A DNA stretch of 11,751 nt from an uncultured Bacilli bacterium (GTDB taxonomy: Bacteria; Bacillota_I; Bacilli_A; RFN20; CAG-826). The stretch spans positions 1 through 11,751 of the forward strand of contig CAKPAV010000023.1 in the NCBI GenBank assembly GCA_934133115.1, in the 5' to 3' direction. Both the position numbers and the translations under genes were made by a program. The notes under the pieces were generated by a model. It saw only the letters and a program-made list of their open reading frames with translations. It was not told the DNA's origin and did not search any database. Of the stretch, positions 7,852-11,751 are shown one piece after another (position 1 is the first letter of the stretch; each line of letters starts with the position of its first letter).

Positions 7852-9675
7852 TTATTCCTCAATTCTTAGGCGAATTATAATTCCACTACTTAAGTGTTTA
7901 AGTATAAGTTTCTCGCCTATAAAACTTATATCTTTATCATCATCATTTTGATAACATACTTCATAACTAAAAGTCTTTTTATCTAAGAAAGGTAATTCAA
8001 TTATCACGTTATCTTTATCTAGCAATTTAGCATTATGATTAATTACAAACACTAAATATTCTTTTTCATTTTTTAATATTTTAAGTGATATATCTTCATC
8101 AAATGTTTGATATATTGGCATAATTTGATTATTAGTCATTAAATCTTGTAAAGTTTCTGATTTAGTTTCATCAAATGTTTCAAACCCATTATTAAGAGGA
8201 TTATACACACGAACTACGCCACCACTAAGTTCAAAATCTTTTAATATTTCTTTTTCATTATCACTAATACCAATGCTTGAAGGAATTAATAATACTTTTA
8301 CATTTTTTAGATTATTAATATCGACAAATCTTGGTAAATAACCATTATCGATTAATTTGTTATAAATGACATTACTAAATAATGAAACTGGTTCTTTACA
8401 CTTCCAAGCATTATTAATCTCACCATTATATATAGCATCTTGATATATATTAATATCTTCACTCATGTATAGGGCAACATCTTGCCTAAAAGCTTCTGAA
8501 CTTGCTAAATAGTTAGAAAATGAATTAATAAAATTATTCATTTTCTTTACAGTTTGAAATTTTTTAGTTTCCGTTAAATCATTATAGACAATTCCATATT
8601 TATTAGGTTCGGGTGCATTTTGTATTTTGGCATCCGCACGATATTGATAAGGTAATATTCCTTTAAAACCGCCCGCTAATAAGGATAAAATCATTATTTC
8701 ATATTCTTTTGGGGAAACATCCACTCTTGCGTCACACTCAATTGCCCAAGCATGTGTATTATTTAATCTTGCGGAAGCATTACTTATATCAATAACACGA
8801 CTAAATTCTCGAGCGGTTACTCCAAGCGGAGAAATATAAATAGTAATTCCTAAAAAATCCATGCCTTTAGCAATTTTAAACATATTACATCCTCTAATTG
8901 CGCTTCCTTGTTGAATAGCGCAAGGCATTAAACATGTAAATGCTGGTTTATTTGAATACTCTTTTGCTAATTTACCTAATTTAACAAGATAATCATTCAT
9001 AGAATCATTAGAGAATTTTCTAAATGATATCCAATCTTCTAACTCTTCTTTATTCGTTGGTCGATTTGTTGGAGGATTTTTTGTTTTATGACATTTATTT
9101 TTCCAAGCTTCAACACTATAAACGTTATAATCATAAAATCCATCAAAAGGATAAGCCGGTTCATTATAAATTTGAAAACCAATAACGTTTTTATTATCTT
9201 TAAAATGTTTTGCGGATAATATTGTTATTTCTTCATCTTCTTTAATAACACTTTTATTATTTAAACAATTTCTAATAAAGTAATCCCATTTAAGTGGAAT
9301 ATCTTTCTCATTTTGATTTTTCATTAAAGCGTTATCAGCCCCACGTAAATTCGTACTATATCCTTGAATTCTTACTAGTGCCGACATTTGATTTTGACTA
9401 ATTAAATCCACTAAACCATCAACAAAAGCGAAATCTTTTATAATTACATTATTAACTAATTTAGATTCACCAATACTTGCAATACGTACTAAAGAAAATC
9501 CTAATTCTTTAATACTTTTTATATCTTTTTTTGCTTCTTCTAATCGCTTAGAATGGTCTATAACTGGAACTTTTAAAGGATGAAAGGAAGGGTAATAGTG
9601 ACTACCTAACGCTATTACCGGTTTCCCGTCTTTAATTAATAACCCATTAGAAATTTCAAACATATTTGTTACCAT
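7852..9675 (-). CDS. Cytoplasmic clan GH-A glycoside hydrolase, GH42-like architecture
   Basis: This 607-residue protein has no signal peptide, so it acts on imported oligosaccharides. The N-terminal barrel (about 1-390) opens with GSHYYPSFHP and a KDIKSIKELGFSLVRIAS helix-strand unit, as in GH42 and related beta-glycosidases. IGFQIYNEP places the candidate acid/base at Glu172, and WAIEC places the candidate nucleophile at Glu313, both at GH-A strand ends. Residues about 398-500 form a glutamine-amidotransferase-like domain (DVALYMSED, then VKVLLIPSSIGISDNEKEILKDFELSGGVVRVY), matching the GH42 trimerisation domain. A small beta domain ends the protein. Family length (GH42 about 650-700) is close, but the sequence is divergent, and I cannot name the sugar; beta-galactosidase, beta-mannosidase or similar are open. 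It starts 3 bases after the binding-protein stop with no clear Shine-Dalgarno, suggesting translational coupling; the ATG at 9663 is an alternative start. Confidence 0.78.
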   Translation of the reverse strand: MVTNMFEISNGLLIKDGKPVIALGSHYYPSFHPLKVPVIDHSKRLEEAKKDIKSIKELGFSLVRIASIGESKLVNNVIIKDFAFVDGLVDLISQNQMSALVRIQGYSTNLRGADNALMKNQNEKDIPLKWDYFIRNCLNNKSVIKEDEEITILSAKHFKDNKNVIGFQIYNEPAYPFDGFYDYNVYSVEAWKNKCHKTKNPPTNRPTNKEELEDWISFRKFSNDSMNDYLVKLGKLAKEYSNKPAFTCLMPCAIQQGSAIRGCNMFKIAKGMDFLGITIYISPLGVTAREFSRVIDISNASARLNNTHAWAIECDARVDVSPKEYEIMILSLLAGGFKGILPYQYRADAKIQNAPEPNKYGIVYNDLTETKKFQTVKKMNNFINSFSNYLASSEAFRQDVALYMSEDINIYQDAIYNGEINNAWKCKEPVSLFSNVIYNKLIDNGYLPRFVDINNLKNVKVLLIPSSIGISDNEKEILKDFELSGGVVRVYNPLNNGFETFDETKSETLQDLMTNNQIMPIYQTFDEDISLKILKNEKEYLVFVINHNAKLLDKDNVIIELPFLDKKTFSYEVCYQNDDDKDISFIGEKLILKHLSSGIIIRLRIEE

Positions 9676-9678
9676 TAA

Positions 9679-11289
9679 TTACTTACAAATATCGTAAATT
9701 TCCGAATATACTTCATTAGCTTCTTTGCTTGCTTTAGAGAAAGAAGAAACTATCTTAGCTAATTCACCATCAAGTTTTCGATCATCAATACTTCCTTTAA
9801 TTACATTTGCTTCAAAAGCACTTAATTGGTTCATTAATGCTTTAGAATTACTACTCCATTCACTTGTGTTAATAGAAACAGCTTGTTTTTGGAAGTTAAA
9901 TTTTTCAATTCCTAAAGCGTTATAGAATGCTTTTTGTCCAGCATCTAATTCACTAATATCTTTTCCACCAGTAACCATTTGAATATAAGAATCTTTTAAC
10001 CAGTGGAATGGCATAGCGGAGAATAATAATCCTGCCGAACGTGCATTAGCAAATGATGCATATTCTGGTTTAATTATTTTTTTACCATTTACTTCAGTAT
10101 AATGAACATCTTTTACACCATAATTAAATAAAGTTTCTCCTTCTTCACGGTAGAACCAGTTTAATATCCTTACTAATTCTTTAGCTCTTTCTTCACTAAC
10201 TACTGAAGAAATAACAAATCCATGAACTAAACCAGCTGCAGAAGGAACACCATCATAAGTTTTTCCATCTGGACATTTTGGACCAGTTAATTTAAAACTT
10301 ACCCAATCAGCATTAGGAACACGGCTAGCGTTATTTGGATCACGCAATGAATTGAGTGATGTTTGAGCATATTCTGCATAAGTAATACAAGCACCTAATT
10401 TATTTGCAGACATTAAACTTTCCACACTAGCGGTGATATATTGGTTATCTAATAAATTACCAGCATATAAATCTTGAATTGATGATAAATACTTTTTATA
10501 GTTTTGGTGATCAACAACAGCTTGATATCCATTAGCGCTATCATTAGTGAAATAATAAGAAGTGTTAATTCCAAATAAGTATCTTAAATAAGAAATATTT
10601 TCGACAGAAAATGGCAATTCATCTTTGCTACCATTTCCATTCGGATCATCATCTCTAAAATGTTCTAATACTTCAGTGAATTGGTCCCAAGTAAATGATG
10701 GGTTATCTACATCAACTTCAAATGATAACTCACTAGTAATTTTACTAAGCCAATCTTTACGCATTAAATAGGATAATTGATATTCCGGTTCACGAATATT
10801 TGAAATGGAATAAATACCATGTGTAGTTGCATCAGTTAATTGCACCCAATCATCAACGCTTAAATTTTTACGATAATCTGGAGCATATTGCATTAATAAA
10901 TCATATAATTCATAAGCAGCGTCTTGTTCTTTAAATACTTCAATATCTGGGACACGGCAATAAATATCTGGCATATTTTTTGTGCTAGAGAATGAATCAA
11001 CAATTGCATTAGCGTAGGCATCATTATTATAAGATTTGATAATAATTTTTGTGTTTGTTGCTTCTTCTACTTTACTCATCAATGCATCTGAATAACCAGC
11101 TTCAGTTGGTAGCATCATTGTGATAGTTAATTTATCACGTGAGTAAAAATCATAATTATTATCAATGTGTTCATAATAATCCTCTTTATGATGTTCGACT
11201 TTGTTTTTATTATTACCGCCTCCATTACAAGAAGTAAGAGAGATTGATAATAAACCCGCAAATAACAAAACTAAATTTTTCTTTTTCAT
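9679..11289 (-). CDS. Extracellular sugar-binding lipoprotein of an ABC importer (LplA/YtcQ type)
   Basis: This 536-residue protein is the substrate-binding component of a CUT1 carbohydrate ABC importer. The signal peptide (KKKNLVLLFAGLLSISLTS) ends in a lipobox LTSC with Cys21 as the lipidation site, so it is tethered to the outer face of the membrane. A polar Gly/Asn/Lys linker (22-32) follows. The mature part has the family 1 binding-protein layout: LTITMMLP (54-61), the PDIYCR strand (107-112), and an EF-hand-like DPNGNGSKDELP loop (215-226) characteristic of LplA/YtcQ-type proteins, probably binding calcium. Its length of over 500 residues also fits that subgroup, which often handles complex oligosaccharides. 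AAAGGA lies about 10 bases before the start. The permease gene ends 19 bases upstream, making them one transporter. The ligand cannot be read from sequence. Confidence 0.92.
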   Translation of the reverse strand: MKKKNLVLLFAGLLSISLTSCNGGGNNKNKVEHHKEDYYEHIDNNYDFYSRDKLTITMMLPTEAGYSDALMSKVEEATNTKIIIKSYNNDAYANAIVDSFSSTKNMPDIYCRVPDIEVFKEQDAAYELYDLLMQYAPDYRKNLSVDDWVQLTDATTHGIYSISNIREPEYQLSYLMRKDWLSKITSELSFEVDVDNPSFTWDQFTEVLEHFRDDDPNGNGSKDELPFSVENISYLRYLFGINTSYYFTNDSANGYQAVVDHQNYKKYLSSIQDLYAGNLLDNQYITASVESLMSANKLGACITYAEYAQTSLNSLRDPNNASRVPNADWVSFKLTGPKCPDGKTYDGVPSAAGLVHGFVISSVVSEERAKELVRILNWFYREEGETLFNYGVKDVHYTEVNGKKIIKPEYASFANARSAGLLFSAMPFHWLKDSYIQMVTGGKDISELDAGQKAFYNALGIEKFNFQKQAVSINTSEWSSNSKALMNQLSAFEANVIKGSIDDRKLDGELAKIVSSFSKASKEANEVYSEIYDICK

Positions 11290-11308
11290 AATTTAAATTT
11301 TCCTTTCT

Positions 11309-11751
11309 TTATTCTTTTACTGAACCCACTGTAACGCCCTTAACTAAGAACTTTTGTACAAATGGGAAGATAACAAGTATTGGGATAATACTACATACAA
11401 CTGCAGCATATCGTAATTGGGTTGAGAATGCTTCATCAATTAATAATCCACCATTTTTTGAATATAATGATGCAGCATCTTTAATCGCATTAGCTAAATA
11501 AATTTGTAATGTTGTACTTTCATTTCCTAAATAAATAAGTGGATACATATAACTATTCCATTGTGCAACAATTATCCAAAGTGCGACTGTAGCAAGAATT
11601 GGTTTAGAGCAAGGAATGATAATTCTAAATAATATTTGGAAATCATTTGCGCCATCCACTCTAGCCGATTCAATAAGTGCTTTGGGTAATCCTTCAAAAT
11701 AACTTCTTACAACGATAATGTTATAAGCACTTAATAAACCCGTAAGTATTA
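11309..11751 (-). CDS. Carbohydrate ABC transporter permease, LplC/YtcP type (partial)
   Basis: Only the C-terminal half is in the window: 146 codons are readable, in frame to the right edge, with no start. An apparent start at 11659 is a GTG inside the gene, since the frame is open upstream and the conserved EAA loop spans it. That loop reads ESARVDGANDFQILFRIIIP (visible residues 27-46) and is the site where the cytoplasmic ATPase docks. Two membrane helices follow (about 49-72 and 115-135), and the end KFLVKGVTVGSVKE is typical of LplC/YtcP permeases, which are about 290-300 residues. Together with the lipoprotein gene it forms a CUT1 oligosaccharide importer. A partner permease (LplB type) would be expected just beyond the edge. 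No ATPase is present; in this group a shared MsmX-like ATPase usually serves. Confidence 0.93.
   Translation of the reverse strand, partial: ILTGLLSAYNIIVVRSYFEGLPKALIESARVDGANDFQILFRIIIPCSKPILATVALWIIVAQWNSYMYPLIYLGNESTTLQIYLANAIKDAASLYSKNGGLLIDEAFSTQLRYAAVVCSIIPILVIFPFVQKFLVKGVTVGSVKE

Noticed and set aside
9725..9925. Plus-strand open frame of 66 codons opposite the binding-protein gene
   Set aside because: It is antisense to a well-supported lipoprotein gene and shows no independent coding evidence.
11309..11659. A complete short protein starting at the GTG at 11659
   Set aside because: The reading frame stays open to the right edge and the EAA loop of the permease spans this GTG, so this is an internal valine of a gene cut by the window.
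1..11751. CRISPR arrays, tRNA or rRNA genes, insertion sequences or phage genes
   Set aside because: I saw no regularly spaced repeats, cloverleaf-like sequences, transposase-like proteins or terminal inverted repeats; the window is almost fully occupied by the seven genes.

Overview
The window looks like an AT-rich, low-GC Gram-positive genome (Bacillota, probably an uncultured gut-type member of the Bacilli). The evidence is the composition judged by eye, Lys/Asn/Ile-rich proteins, strong AGGAGG-type ribosome binding sites, an LplA/YtcQ-type sugar-binding lipoprotein and an RpiR-type regulator. All visible stop codons are TAA or TAG, and tryptophans are encoded by TGG, so the standard code fits and a mycoplasma-type code does not.

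All seven genes lie on the minus strand and read from high to low coordinates as one tightly packed unit. Gaps run from about 4 to 41 bases, and several ribosome binding sites sit on the preceding stop codon. In transcription order they are: the C-terminal half of a CUT1-type sugar ABC permease (cut by the right edge); its lipoprotein substrate-binding protein; a cytoplasmic clan GH-A glycoside hydrolase with GH42-like architecture; a long mannose-6-phosphate-isomerase-like cupin protein with an extra N-terminal domain; a 1432-residue secreted, membrane-anchored multidomain protein with a GH-A-like barrel; a MurR/RpiR sugar-phosphate-responsive regulator; and a small NodB-type polysaccharide deacetylase. 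A hairpin plus U-rich tail directly after the last stop closes the operon. The promoter must lie beyond the right edge.

The simplest reading is a Gram-positive polysaccharide utilisation locus. The surface protein binds and cuts a glycan outside, the ABC system imports the oligosaccharides, the two enzymes without signal peptides (GH42-like hydrolase and deacetylase) trim them in the cytoplasm, and the isomerase-like protein feeds a hexose phosphate such as mannose-6-P into glycolysis. The SIS-domain regulator would sense a phosphosugar. An acetylated mannose-containing glycan is a reasonable but unproven substrate. No sugar kinase and no ABC ATPase are present in the window.

The points most worth a second look are the unexplained N-terminal domain of the isomerase-like protein (P-loop-kinase-like but without a Walker lysine), the architecture of the large surface protein (SLH-like segment followed by a transmembrane anchor), the leaderless deacetylase with a missing motif-3 arginine, and a perfect 15-base palindrome beyond the terminator.
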